Assembly: GCF_000317065.1 (NCBI RefSeq)
Contig: NC_019701.1
Span: 3,606,001 to 3,670,000, forward strand
Direction of reading: 5' to 3'
DNA: 64,000 bases
Source: Pseudanabaena sp. PCC 7367
GTDB lineage: Bacteria; Cyanobacteriota; Cyanobacteriia; Pseudanabaenales; Pseudanabaenaceae
In this document: piece by piece, positions 45,415-54,223 of the stretch
Numbering within the stretch: the first letter of the stretch is position 1
How the letters are laid out: every line of letters starts with the position of its first letter
Translations under genes and position numbers: made by a program
The notes under the pieces: model-generated
Told to the model about the DNA's origin: nothing
The model's input: only the letters and a program-made list of their open reading frames with translations
Database searches by the model: none

Positions 45415-45841
45415 GATGGATTGATATTGGCCTATTGATGTATTAACTAAATGCCTATAACTTAACCTTTCTTGCGCAACGAATCTTGCTCAAAGAACTA
45501 TAGCTAGGCTTGGATCATATTTTTGATCTGTTTGTTTTGATATATTTGGATCGATAATTCGGCTAAGTCTATAATCCTTATATTGGTATAGCTATGACAA
45601 CAGCTATTTGAGTATTGTAGTTATGTTGGCGATCGCCATAGTTTATGGTCAATCAGCTAAACCTTTGGCAATTAATTCCGATCGTTGAGATCTCATTAAT
45701 TTGCCCATGATCCGGCCATATCTTTACTAGACCAAGCTCCTGATTTGAATCCCGAATTGCTCCTAAATATCCCCTAAGTATTGAGTTAAGTATTTAATTA
45801 TTCTGTAATTATTCTGGTTAGATCGTACCCCTAGCTAACAA

Positions 45842-46453
45842 ATGAGTGAGACAACTCCCTACGAAAAACTTGGCATAAATGAGGATGCCTCCTTTGAAGA
45901 GGTGCGTGATGCGAGAGATCGCCTTATGAATACCCTCAAAGGTGATGAACAGCAACAGGAAGCAATCGAGGCTGCCTATGATGCTGTGTTAATGGATCGA
46001 TTACGAGCCAGACAGGCGGGAACGCTCAAGGTGCCCGATCGAATTCGGTTCCCAGAGAAAGTGGCGACCGAAACCCTGAGTAAACCGACTGTGGCGCAAA
46101 CTACGGCCAGTGCTCCAAATTGGTTGGTCAATTCCCTCGACACACCTAATAATCAAGAAATTCTGACTTGTTCCGGTGTATTTGCGGGGCTAGGCATCCT
46201 GAGCATCTGGCGACCAGATGTGGCTCCCACTTGGCTAGCTTTGGCTTGGATGGCCAGCATTTTCTTCTTGACCCGCAAGGAGCGTAAGTTCTGGCGATCG
46301 GTAACCATCTCTTTTATTGCTATTTGTGTGGCAACTTTGCTTGGCTTGCTAATTGAGCAAATGCCAGCTTTCATGTCCGAGACTTTTCCAGGCCCGATCG
46401 CAATGGCGTTTATGCTGGTGGTAATTTGGCTGGTTAGCTGTTTTGTGCGCTAA
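45842..46453 (+). CDS. CPP1-like protein (J-like N-terminus, membrane C-terminus)
   Basis: 203 residues. The N-terminus MSETTPYEKLGINEDASFEEVRDARDRLM resembles a degenerate J domain lacking the HPD motif. Four hydrophobic segments follow (about 105-125, 130-143, 154-171 and 180-202). This matches the CPP1-like family; the plant member is a chaperone for protochlorophyllide oxidoreductase. Roles in pigment-enzyme stability in cyanobacteria are inferred. Confidence 0.84.
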   Translation: MSETTPYEKLGINEDASFEEVRDARDRLMNTLKGDEQQQEAIEAAYDAVLMDRLRARQAGTLKVPDRIRFPEKVATETLSKPTVAQTTASAPNWLVNSLDTPNNQEILTCSGVFAGLGILSIWRPDVAPTWLALAWMASIFFLTRKERKFWRSVTISFIAICVATLLGLLIEQMPAFMSETFPGPIAMAFMLVVIWLVSCFVR

Positions 46454-46484
46454 TTTTTGAAAATTCAATCATTCATGATCTAGC

Positions 46485-46530
46485 GATCGGTCAAACTGAT
46501 ACCAGACATATGCTTGATATTTTTATGAGC
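46485..46530 (+). repeat. Degenerate dispersed repeat, third copy
   Basis: The segment TAGCGATCGGTCAAACTGAT followed by ACCAGACATATGCTTGATAT resembles the minus strand of 21866-21915 and, less closely, 22501-22555. Shared parts are TAGCGAT, ATACCAGACAT, GCTT and GATATTT. By eye about 35 of 45 positions match the best copy. It may be a remnant of a mobile element. Confidence 0.4.
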
Positions 46531-46698
46531 GGCATTCTCAGCCCTGGCTTAGGCAGTGCCGAATTTATAAACCTTAGCCAGGTAAATCTTAGTTAGGCGG
46601 AGAGAGGTTACGGAATCCTGAGGAGTGGGATCGCCTCAAGTGGCGCTTTTGTAAAATGTTTCTACGCTCCCTGTTTAATGCTGGGTAGTGCTGAAATA

Positions 46699-47115
46699 TT
46701 AGGCTAGTGTAGTGGTGCTAAAGGCCGACTCAATATAGCTATAAAGCCTGAACTGGTCATTTTGATTTTTATGCACCAGTGCCACATCAAAGCGTAATAT
46801 ATAGTCGCCTAGCTCCTGATTTTGGGCGATGAACTCAAGCGCCGCCTGATAGAGACGCTTTTGTTTGGGTAAGGTGATCGCCAAGGAGCCATTGTGGTCC
46901 AAATTCCGATCGCTACGGGTTTTGACTTCCACAAAAATGATGGTTTGGCGATCGCGGGCAATAAGATCAATTTCGCCAGATTTACATCGCCATCGCTGTC
47001 CCAGAATTTGCCAGCCGTTTTGGGTTAGTAATTTCTCAACAAACGCTTCGCCCTGCCAGCCAGTCTTATATTGCTTTGACAAGTGCGATCGTGATTGGGA
47101 TAGTGATCTAGCCAT
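46699..47115 (-). CDS. YraN family (UPF0102) endonuclease-like protein
   Basis: 138 residues from ATG 47115; a longer frame to 47166 exists but its extra 17 residues do not look conserved. Core motifs: GWQGEAFVEKLLTQNGWQIL, RCKSGEIDLIARD and IIFVEVKTRSD, which supply the restriction-endonuclease-like Glu/Asp/Glu-x-Lys site. Function in the family is poorly known. It converges with the CPP1-like gene. Confidence 0.87.
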   Translation of the reverse strand: MARSLSQSRSHLSKQYKTGWQGEAFVEKLLTQNGWQILGQRWRCKSGEIDLIARDRQTIIFVEVKTRSDRNLDHNGSLAITLPKQKRLYQAALEFIAQNQELGDYILRFDVALVHKNQNDQFRLYSYIESAFSTTTLA

Positions 47116-47566
47116 ATTACCGCCCAGGAAAGTTCGTTTACCATAATAGCCTGTATAATCCACCAAATAAACATTAATCAGTCATTTCATCATATGTATT
47201 CACTCCCAAGCCTAATGTATAAAAATCGTGCATCTGAGTAGAGTGTGAAATGTGTAATGATACTTCAAAATTTGTAGGAGGGCAACTGGGTCTGGGATTA
47301 TTGCTTTAGGGCTGTTGGACTATCGCAGTATCAAGCTTTGGCAAGATTAGAGTAAACAAGATTAGAGTAAAAAACAGTAATAAAACCAACTCTCTTCAGG
47401 TCAGGTAAAACTTTGACAAGAGAACTACTACCTAAAATGCGAGCCTGGTAATTTAACTTAAGTTGCGAATAGTATCAATTAGTGTCAAAAACTGGCTAAA
47501 CCACCATGTTAATCAGCAAATTTTTTATACTGCAAAGGGTAATTTAAGTTTCTTTTGTCAACTGCG
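47116..47566. other. Spacer between yraN and the exported pentapeptide gene
   Basis: About 450 bp holding two divergent promoters. It includes a perfect 15-bp duplication (CAAGATTAGAGTAAA at 47342-47356 and 47357-47371). No gene or RNA recognised. Confidence 0.5.
47342..47371. repeat. 15-bp tandem duplication
   Basis: CAAGATTAGAGTAAA is present twice without a gap, about 200 bp upstream of the exported pentapeptide gene. Confidence 0.95.
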
Positions 47567-48106
47567 ATGAAATCTGCCCTCGGCCAGCTTTTTAATCAGG
47601 CCACGATCGCAACTTTTGCAATCAGGATTGTGGCTATCTGTCTTTGTTTGGTTACTGTAACTACATTGGTAACCACTTCATTCAACGTCAACATGGCGAT
47701 CGCAGCTAAATACGATCGGCGTGTTTTAGAAGGAGCTGACTTCTCCGGCAAAGACCTGCGCGATGCTCAGTTTAATAAGGCAGTGTTACGCAGTGTCAAC
47801 TTTGCCAATGCCAACCTCAGCGGGGTGAGTTTATTTGGTTCTGATTTAACCAATGCCAACCTTAGTGGTGCTAATTTGCGCTACTCATCTTTAGATACAT
47901 CGCGGATGGTGGGCACCGACTTGAGCAATGCGATCCTGGAAGGGGCGTTTGTGTATGGTGCTAAGTTCAAGAACCTCAAGATCGCTGGCGCTGACTTTAC
48001 TGATGTTGATCTGCGTGAAACTATCCGTGAGGAATTATGTGAAGTAGCAACAGGAACCAACCCAACCACAGGGCGCGACACTAGAGAAACGCTGGGTTGT
48101 GATTAA
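47567..48106 (+). CDS. Exported pentapeptide-repeat protein (thylakoid-lumen-like)
   Basis: 179 residues from ATG 47567 (a longer frame starts with TTG). An N-terminal hydrophobic signal (IRIVAICLCLVTVTTLVTTSF) ends near NMAIAA-KYDRR. The mature part has about 12 pentapeptides (ADFSG KDLRD AQFNK AVLRS VNFAN ANLSG ...), then a C-terminal helix with REELCEVATGTNPTTGRDTRETLGCD carrying two Cys. This resembles plant thylakoid-lumen pentapeptide proteins; the Cys pair could form a disulfide. Role unknown. Confidence 0.87.
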   Translation: MKSALGQLFNQATIATFAIRIVAICLCLVTVTTLVTTSFNVNMAIAAKYDRRVLEGADFSGKDLRDAQFNKAVLRSVNFANANLSGVSLFGSDLTNANLSGANLRYSSLDTSRMVGTDLSNAILEGAFVYGAKFKNLKIAGADFTDVDLRETIREELCEVATGTNPTTGRDTRETLGCD

Positions 48107-48182
48107 TTGTAATTAATTGTAATTACACTGTAATGAGCGATCGAGCATAGATTGTAATGACTTAGTAGATTTAGGAGTAAAT

Positions 48183-48674
48183 TTAGTAACTGACGCGAGA
48201 TTCATGGGCTAGCCAGGTTTGGAATGCCTTTAAAGATGGCTGTCGCATCATTTGTTGGATTGGCAGGCTACGGTTTTCGATCGGCAATTTGAGCTGTTCA
48301 TAAATAAATGAATCGTCAAAATCAACCGCCGCTGCATCGTGATGGCCACTGGCAAAGAAAAGTCGATCGCAATGGGACCAATAGATGGCCGCTAGACACA
48401 TGGGGCAGGGTTCGCAGGAAGAATATATTTCGCAACCGGCCAGAGTAAAAGAATTTAGTTCCTGGCAGGCGGCACGAATTGCCATGATTTCAGCGTGGGC
48501 AGTGGGATCATTATTGTGGGTAACTTGATTTACGCCCTTGGCGATCACAGTTCCGGCTTTGACAATCACCGCCCCAAATGGCCCACCACCATTGCCGACA
48601 TTTGCGATCGCCAAATCGATCGCCATTTGCATAAATGCCTGCTGCTGCGGTGTCTCTGTCTCACTATTGGTCAT
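48183..48674 (-). CDS. Nucleoside/guanine deaminase family protein
   Basis: 163 residues of the cytidine deaminase fold. Zinc site: HAE in DPTAHAEIMAIR and PCPMC in SSCEPCPMCLAAIYWS. The NGGGPFGAVIVKAG start and the C-terminal FDDSFIYEQLKLP resemble Bacillus-type guanine deaminase (GuaD) more than TadA. Guanine to xanthine is therefore the likely reaction, but TadA-like activity is not excluded. Confidence 0.84.
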   Translation of the reverse strand: MTNSETETPQQQAFMQMAIDLAIANVGNGGGPFGAVIVKAGTVIAKGVNQVTHNNDPTAHAEIMAIRAACQELNSFTLAGCEIYSSCEPCPMCLAAIYWSHCDRLFFASGHHDAAAVDFDDSFIYEQLKLPIENRSLPIQQMMRQPSLKAFQTWLAHESRVSY

Positions 48675-48835
48675 ATTTGCTTTTTTCGATCCATCGATCT
48701 AACTGTAGTACCAATTGTCACCATCAGCAGACATAGTTATACACATATCTTTCAAGCGCAGCTTAATTTTAAATGTCATCACAAAATGCAAATTAGGACA
48801 TGCTTAAACATTTAAGTTAATCAAAATTTTTAAGC

Positions 48836-49765
48836 TTATGTTTCAGCATCAACCGTAGCAACTTGACGATAGGTAATTGTTTCAGAAACGATCGCCAATT
48901 TTGCATCCACCCAAATGATTTTGGCCTGCACCACCTGACCCGATCGCAGCGTAACCAGGGTAAAGTTACGGGCTCGACCAGTGCTTAACTCTTTAATTCT
49001 GGGGACAGATGCCGCGTTTACATATACAGTGCCATATTCATCAATGGCGGTGATTTGACGTTGTTGATTACTCAGGCGCAAATTATGGTGCATGTGGCCA
49101 AAGGTCACCAGTGGGATTTGTTTGCCTAAGCTACGGGTTTGGGCGATCGCTGCGGTTAGGTCTGGATCGCCAAAATCGCCACCCTCCGGTCGCCAATCCT
49201 TGCCACAGGGGGAATCAACGCGATCGCCCAGGCCAAACGGGCCATTGTGGCCGAGTAAAATAATTGTCTTGCGGTTAGTTGCAGCGGCAGCGGCGGTAAT
49301 TCGGGCCGCAGATTCTGCAAATCCACCCACACCATAGCGCTGTTGATAAAAATCCTGGTTGCGCCATTCTGAACTCCCCCAACTAAATGGGCGCGCGCCT
49401 ACTACGGCCAAGCCTAAAGCAGGAAAATCCAAATAGCCATAGCCCACATGGGCATTTCCCAACAGATCAAGTTGCTGCTGGACGCGATCTTCCTGGCTAT
49501 GATCATAGGGGCTTTGTTTTCTGCCCCATTCAGAGGCGCTATACCAGGCATCATGATTACCTAAAATTACTGCTTTGGGTTTATTCAGCTTGGCGATCGC
49601 TTCGACCACCCACACCGACTCATTGCCAAAATCACCCACAAATAAAGCCAAGTCGATCGGCAAATTTTCCAGGGCATGATTATCGGCTGCTTCCCATTGA
49701 TCATGCACATCACCAATAATGGCGATCGTAATTTCGGTGGATTGTGAGTCACCCAGATTTACCAT
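48836..49765 (-). CDS. Metallophosphoesterase, TIGR04168-like
   Basis: 309 residues with the calcineurin-like metal site: IIGDVHD, FVGDFGNES, ILGNHDAWY, LLGHNGP and FGHMHHNLR in order. Overall likeness suggests the cyanobacterial/plant TIGR04168 group, whose substrate is not established. It lies on the minus strand with a 395-bp spacer that contains the second repeat element. Confidence 0.87.
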   Translation of the reverse strand: MVNLGDSQSTEITIAIIGDVHDQWEAADNHALENLPIDLALFVGDFGNESVWVVEAIAKLNKPKAVILGNHDAWYSASEWGRKQSPYDHSQEDRVQQQLDLLGNAHVGYGYLDFPALGLAVVGARPFSWGSSEWRNQDFYQQRYGVGGFAESAARITAAAAATNRKTIILLGHNGPFGLGDRVDSPCGKDWRPEGGDFGDPDLTAAIAQTRSLGKQIPLVTFGHMHHNLRLSNQQRQITAIDEYGTVYVNAASVPRIKELSTGRARNFTLVTLRSGQVVQAKIIWVDAKLAIVSETITYRQVATVDAET

Positions 49766-50021
49766 GATGCGATTACGCTGCTCCTTAAAATCATCGCTGC
49801 GATTGCTCTACGCCATCTACCAGCATAAACGATCTCTCTGCTTAGGAAAGTTATGCGGGTTAGTTCAGTGCTACCTGCTTTAAGAGAATTGATTGGTTAT
49901 TCCGAAAATTAAAATTTGCGTTATTTTCAAATGCGATACAAGTTCATCCATAGCTGAGATTTGGATGTTTCAGTAAATGTTTCAATAACAGTCTCAGCTT
50001 TGCTTGTATCTTTTGCTACTA

Positions 50022-50139
50022 CTATCTTTAGTAGTAAGGATAATTAGCAATCGATTTGAAATTCGGAGCTTAGCTTGTTTGGATTATAGATATTCAACTA
50101 TCGCCTAAATCCTTACTTGTTCAGCACTACCCTATCTTT
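50022..50139. repeat. 8-bp direct repeat (CTATCTTT) flanking repeat element copy 2
   Basis: CTATCTTT occurs at 50022-50029 and 50132-50139, directly abutting both ends of the element at 50030-50131. This is the cleaner of the two target-site duplications. Confidence 0.8.
50030..50131 (+). mobile_element. MITE-like non-coding element, copy 2
   Basis: 102 bp, matching 19326-19427 with three mismatches. It begins AGTAGTAAGGATAATTAGCA and ends TTACTTGTTCAGCACTACC. The right boundary is the same base as in copy 1. The left end is 11 bp shorter than copy 1. AGTAAGGAT near one end pairs with ATCCTTACT near the other. It starts 30 bp beyond the LivF-type stop codon, oriented as copy 1, so it could terminate that minus-strand transcript. 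Confidence 0.78.
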
Positions 50140-50160
50140 TTCTACTACTTCAAACCCACG

Positions 50161-50928
50161 TTAACCAAGATATGCCTGTTTGATTCGATCGCTGGTTAGT
50201 AGATCTTTGGCATTGCCCTCAAAAGTAATTGTGCCCGCTTCCAAAACATAACCGCGATCGGCGGCCTGCAGCGCCAAATTAGCATTTTGTTCCACCAGCA
50301 GGATCGTCACCCCTTGTTGATGCAGCTCTTCAATAATTTCAAAAATATTCCGCACAATCTGGGGGGCTAGCCCCAGGCTTGGTTCATCCAGAAGCAGCAA
50401 TTGAGGCCGACTCATCATCGCCCTGGCGATCGCCAGCATTTGTTGTTCGCCACCGCTGAGAGTGCCAGCCAATTGTTGTCTGCGTTCAGCTAAGCGAGGG
50501 AAAAGCGAGAACTGCCATTCTAGATCTGCTTTGATCGCCTGGGCATCATTGCGGGTATATGCCCCCAGTTCTAAATTCGCTAATACGGTTTGCCTTGCCA
50601 AAACTCTGCGCCCCTCTGGACTCTGGGCGATCCCCATTTTGACAACCCGCGCGGCCGAGTAGCGAGTAATGTCGCGCCCCTGATAGAGGATCTGGCCAGA
50701 GCTAGGATTAACTAATCTAGAGATAGTGCGCAGGGTGGTGGTTTTGCCAGCGCCATTGGCTCCAATCAGGGTCACAATCTCACCGGGGGCGATCGACAGG
50801 TTGATCGATTGCAACGCCTGAATACCACCATAGTTAACGCTGAGGTGGTTGATTTCCAGCAGCTTAGATGGTTTGGGCTTGTCGGCTAATCTAACTTTAG
50901 AGCTGGCTTCTGGCTCAGGCTGTGGCAT
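50161..50928 (-). CDS. ABC transporter ATP-binding protein, LivF/NatE type
   Basis: 255 residues. Walker A GANGAGKTTT, Q-loop IAQSPEGRRV, signature LSGGEQQMLAIARAM, Walker B LLLLDEPSLGLAP, and H-loop ILLVEQNA are intact. The PEGRRVLARQTVLANLELGAY element is typical of branched-chain/neutral amino acid uptake ATPases (LivF, NatE) and urea UrtE. The N-terminal 25 residues are an unusual charged extension. No permease or binding protein is adjacent, so the partner must be encoded elsewhere. Confidence 0.9.
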   Translation of the reverse strand: MPQPEPEASSKVRLADKPKPSKLLEINHLSVNYGGIQALQSINLSIAPGEIVTLIGANGAGKTTTLRTISRLVNPSSGQILYQGRDITRYSAARVVKMGIAQSPEGRRVLARQTVLANLELGAYTRNDAQAIKADLEWQFSLFPRLAERRQQLAGTLSGGEQQMLAIARAMMSRPQLLLLDEPSLGLAPQIVRNIFEIIEELHQQGVTILLVEQNANLALQAADRGYVLEAGTITFEGNAKDLLTSDRIKQAYLG

Positions 50929-51198
50929 GTTTTCATAACTCGATCTTTCTCATGGTTTAAATCATCGGTGAAATTATGATTTATCAACTTTGGCAAAGTT
51001 GCTCCCAGGCTAAGCATATTACAACATTGCCACCAATGGCTGAGGCAGGCAGCAATCAGTATAATGATCTTCACCTTGCCCAGTCAGCAAAGATTTGTTA
51101 TGGATAGTTGCAGGATCGAGACAGGTTTAAATGGGTTGGCGCTAAGCATACTGAGAATCTATAACCATTGATCAAACGCTAAAACGCTTAGTCTTTAT

Positions 51199-53325
51199 TT
51201 AGTCTTCGCTTAGTGTTGCTGGATCTTCTGGTTGGATTGGCAACTGGCATGGCAGCTTGACCTGGAAAAAGCCCTTCTTGCCTGGTTCGCTGATGTAGTG
51301 AATCTCGCCACAATGGCTATTTACAACAATGTCATGGCAAATTGAGAGCCCCAGTCCGCGACCAGAACCGACTGGTTTGGTGGTGAAAAATGGGTCAAAG
51401 ATGCGATCGCGGAGATCTGCCGGTACACCAGCGCCAGAGTCCTTGATTTTGATTAATACATGCTCGCGTAGATGCTCATTCAGCCCAGAATTAGTTTCTG
51501 TTGGGTCTTCCTGCACCGCTTTGGTTTCGATCGTGATTGAGCCAAAACTGCCGATCGCATCAAAGGCATTTTCCAGCAGGTTATAAAACACTTGATTTAG
51601 TTGGGCGGGGTAGCCTTCCACCTGGGCGGATTTGCCATATTTCTTGACAATCACCATATCGGGCAATAATCGACTATTCAGGATCGCCAGACTACTATCC
51701 AGACTGGCATTAAGCTCAACCTGGCAAAATTCAGCGCGATTCAAGTTGGCAAAGGTGCGGAAAGTGCCGACAATCTCTCTGATTCTGGTGCTTCCCTCCT
51801 GCATTGATTTCAGGATTTTGGGAAAGTCCCGGCAAACATAGTTAAGATCGACAGCTTCGTTAATCCTGGCCACAACTTGCGGCACATCATCATAGGACGT
51901 GGTGTAGGCATCTAGTGCCTGGGTGAGGTTCGCCACATAGTTTTGGGCATAGGGAATATTGGCATAGACAAAGTTATTGGCATTATTGATCTCATGGGCT
52001 AGGCCAGCCGCCATTTGTCCCAGGCTTTGCATTTTTTCCCGTTGGATAATTTGCATTTGGGTGTTGCGCAACTGCGCGATCGCTAGCTTTAATTGCTCTG
52101 CCTGGTCTTGATATCGCTGTGCTGAAGCCTGTACCTCGCCATATAGCTCCGCCTGCTGGATGGCGATCGCCACTTGATCTCCCAATTGCTGTAGGGTTTC
52201 GATTTCGGTATTCAGCCATTCTCTGGGGCTACTGCATTCGTGGGCAATCAACAACCCCCAGAGCCGATCGCCAATATTGATCGGTACGACTAGATTGGCC
52301 TTAACTTGCAGGTCTGCCAGAAAATCAATGTGACATTGATCAAGCTCTGAAGTATGAATATCATTAATTGCCTTAATCCGGCCTTTTTGATATTGCTGGG
52401 CGCGCTCCGGTGTAAAGCAAGTATCTGAGACATATTTGTCCATTACCGATTGCCAGGGCGATCGCACATCTTCAACCACCACCTTGCCATCCCACTCCGT
52501 CTGGAATTGATAGATCACGACCCGATCGGTGTCCAGCAATTTGCGGATCTCACGGACTACGGTTTTTTGAATTTCACTGAGGTTCAATGAGCTGCGGATT
52601 TGATTACTAACCAGGCGCAAAATTGATTCTCGTTCAGCGGTATGCCTGACCGTGGCAAACAATTCTGCCTGTTGAATGGCGATCGCCATCTGGTCAGCCA
52701 GTTGCACCAGTAATTTTTGCTCCCATTCCTGCCAAACCCGCTCATCTCGACATTCATGGGCGAGCAGCAATCCCCATAATTGATCTTTAATAATAATTGG
52801 CACTACCAGATTGGCTCTGACTTGCAGCGCCTTCAGGAAATTGGCATGACATTCATCTAAGCCAGGATCGGTTTGAATATCTGCGATCGCCCTGACTCGA
52901 CCTTCTACATATAACTGCCCATATTCTCCGGCAAAGCAATTGTCTGCACCCATCTCACCCAAGATCGAAGACCAGGGCTCGATCACCTCTTCGACTACTA
53001 CCTGGCCACGCCAACCTTCAACGAAGTGATAGATCACCACTCGATCGGTGTCAAGCAGTTCCCGCACCTCCCGCACTGCGGTTTGCAAAATCGAGTCCAG
53101 GTTCAATGAGCTACGAATCTGGTTGCCCACCAATCGCAATAATGACTCTCGCTCTGCCTGTCGTTGGGTTTTTTCGTAGAGATTGGCCTGTTTACGAGCC
53201 GCCTCGATCAGGGCTTGCTGTTCTTCGATCGATAATGAGCCTCGTGATGGTGCAGTTGGTGTGGTTTCAGCAGCGAGAGATGCGGTATTTTGATCGCGGT
53301 TTCTGGTATTCATTGGCAGTTGCAA
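51199..53325 (-). CDS. Histidine kinase with two tandem DXCF-type cyanobacteriochrome GAF domains
   Basis: 708 residues. An N-terminal helical linker leads to GAF1 (about 60-225) and GAF2 (about 233-395), then a helical linker, dimerisation helices with His444 in GLAHEINNANNF, and the ATPase domain (NLLENAFDAIG, GAGVPADLRDRIFDPFFTTK, GRGLGLS). Both GAFs have a DXCF motif (DNCF, Cys130; DTCF, Cys303) and a CH motif 28-29 residues later (Cys159, Cys331; ECHANFLKALQVRANLVVPI-type context). These are the two chromophore-linking cysteines of blue/green-type cyanobacteriochromes. Bilin binding is inferred. It has no adjacent response regulator. Confidence 0.9.
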   Translation of the reverse strand: MQLPMNTRNRDQNTASLAAETTPTAPSRGSLSIEEQQALIEAARKQANLYEKTQRQAERESLLRLVGNQIRSSLNLDSILQTAVREVRELLDTDRVVIYHFVEGWRGQVVVEEVIEPWSSILGEMGADNCFAGEYGQLYVEGRVRAIADIQTDPGLDECHANFLKALQVRANLVVPIIIKDQLWGLLLAHECRDERVWQEWEQKLLVQLADQMAIAIQQAELFATVRHTAERESILRLVSNQIRSSLNLSEIQKTVVREIRKLLDTDRVVIYQFQTEWDGKVVVEDVRSPWQSVMDKYVSDTCFTPERAQQYQKGRIKAINDIHTSELDQCHIDFLADLQVKANLVVPINIGDRLWGLLIAHECSSPREWLNTEIETLQQLGDQVAIAIQQAELYGEVQASAQRYQDQAEQLKLAIAQLRNTQMQIIQREKMQSLGQMAAGLAHEINNANNFVYANIPYAQNYVANLTQALDAYTTSYDDVPQVVARINEAVDLNYVCRDFPKILKSMQEGSTRIREIVGTFRTFANLNRAEFCQVELNASLDSSLAILNSRLLPDMVIVKKYGKSAQVEGYPAQLNQVFYNLLENAFDAIGSFGSITIETKAVQEDPTETNSGLNEHLREHVLIKIKDSGAGVPADLRDRIFDPFFTTKPVGSGRGLGLSICHDIVVNSHCGEIHYISEPGKKGFFQVKLPCQLPIQPEDPATLSED

Positions 53326-54097
53326 ATTAGAATTATTAAAAAATGCCCAGTTTTATGCTTAGCTATATGCCCAGTCAAACTGTCATAGCCAGAACCCAAA
53401 CTAGTTCTGGTTTAGCCAAGTAAAGGCTCAGCAAATCGAATATTAGTATTTTAGGGAGATGTGAATGCTTAGTAAGCAATCACCTAGTTAAGTCTATCCA
53501 TCTTCATTTCCCCCACTTGCCAGCCTAATATTTAGGCTTAGACAATTTCCTGCGTGATCTGACGTATTTAATCCAAACCTCGACTTTGATTTAATCTGGT
53601 GCAGTCTGAATTAAGTAGTAATCAGGAGCAGAATTATTGATCTTTTTATTGATCTTTTAGGTCAGGATGTTTCGATCGCAAATCCACATATTCTATGCGG
53701 CCAGTATGAAGCAATAGTTAGAATTTGATTAGGCTGTAAACATACAAATATCTCTTATCTCTCTAGGGAGAAAGCATTACTAAGCTTTTTCGATATCTGA
53801 TCAACACATGCTTACCAGCACCCACAATTCCTAAGCTGCCGACTTGTCATTTAATTAACTAAATGCCCCGCTTATCCACATTTACTCACATTTACTAAAG
53901 CCTAGCCAGCCCATCTAGCCCAGCCAAATAAGGCGCTTACAATCATCCTAGCACTAACTTTATGGGGTAATTCTTAGCAATAAATTAAAATAGCGATCGC
54001 TTAATTCTGGCTGCACTCTAACCCAAAAACTGGCATCCAAAAAAAGTGCTTATTTTATTTTGATTGTAATCGCGTCTATGGCTTAGAATTAACAATT
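53326..54097. other. Spacer between the photoreceptor kinase and tRNA-Ser
   Basis: 772 bp with no protein gene. It contains 12-bp (53634-53657) and 10-bp (CACATTTACT, 53878-53897) tandem duplications. Both the kinase and tRNA promoters lie here. Confidence 0.5.
53634..53657. repeat. 12-bp tandem duplication
   Basis: TTATTGATCTTT occurs at 53634-53645 and 53646-53657, about 310 bp upstream of the photoreceptor kinase start. Confidence 0.9.
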
Positions 54098-54182
54098 GGA
54101 GAGATGGCAGAGTGGTCGATTGCGTTCGACTTGAAATCGAATGTTGTGAAAGCAACCGGGGGTTCGAATCCCCCTCTCTCCG
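54098..54182 (+). tRNA. tRNA-Ser (anticodon TGA)
   Basis: Acceptor stem GGAGAGA pairs with TCTCTCC. A long variable arm (typical of class II Ser tRNA) sits between the anticodon stem TTCGA/TCGAA and the T arm GGGGGTTCGAATCCCCC. The anticodon loop CTTGAAA places TGA at 54132-54134. The discriminator is G at 54182. CCA is not encoded. Confidence 0.97.
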
Positions 54183-54223
54183 TTCTAAGGGGCAAGACAT
54201 TGCAAAGTAGGGGTTCTAGGGTT

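Larger units (their letters stand above)
44597..45841. other. 1.2-kb gene-free divergent spacer
   Basis: The longest stretch in the window without a called gene. I find no plausible ORF; a 66-codon minus-strand ORF (44837-45037) is not convincing. An inverted repeat ATACGG (about 44861-44866) / CCGTAT (44883-44888) and several perfect duplications are present: 13 bp (45141-45166), 16 bp (45383-45414) and a 7-bp triple run near 45250-45275. Both flanking promoters lie here, and a non-coding RNA could too. Confidence 0.5.
49766..50160. other. Spacer between the phosphoesterase and the LivF-type gene
   Basis: 395 bp holding the promoter of the phosphoesterase and MITE-like copy 2 (50030-50131). 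No other gene or RNA is recognised. Confidence 0.5.

Noticed and set aside
47116-47166. Longer YraN start
   Set aside because: The added 17 residues (MVDYTGYYGKRTFLGGN) do not resemble the family and begin upstream of a better placed ATG.
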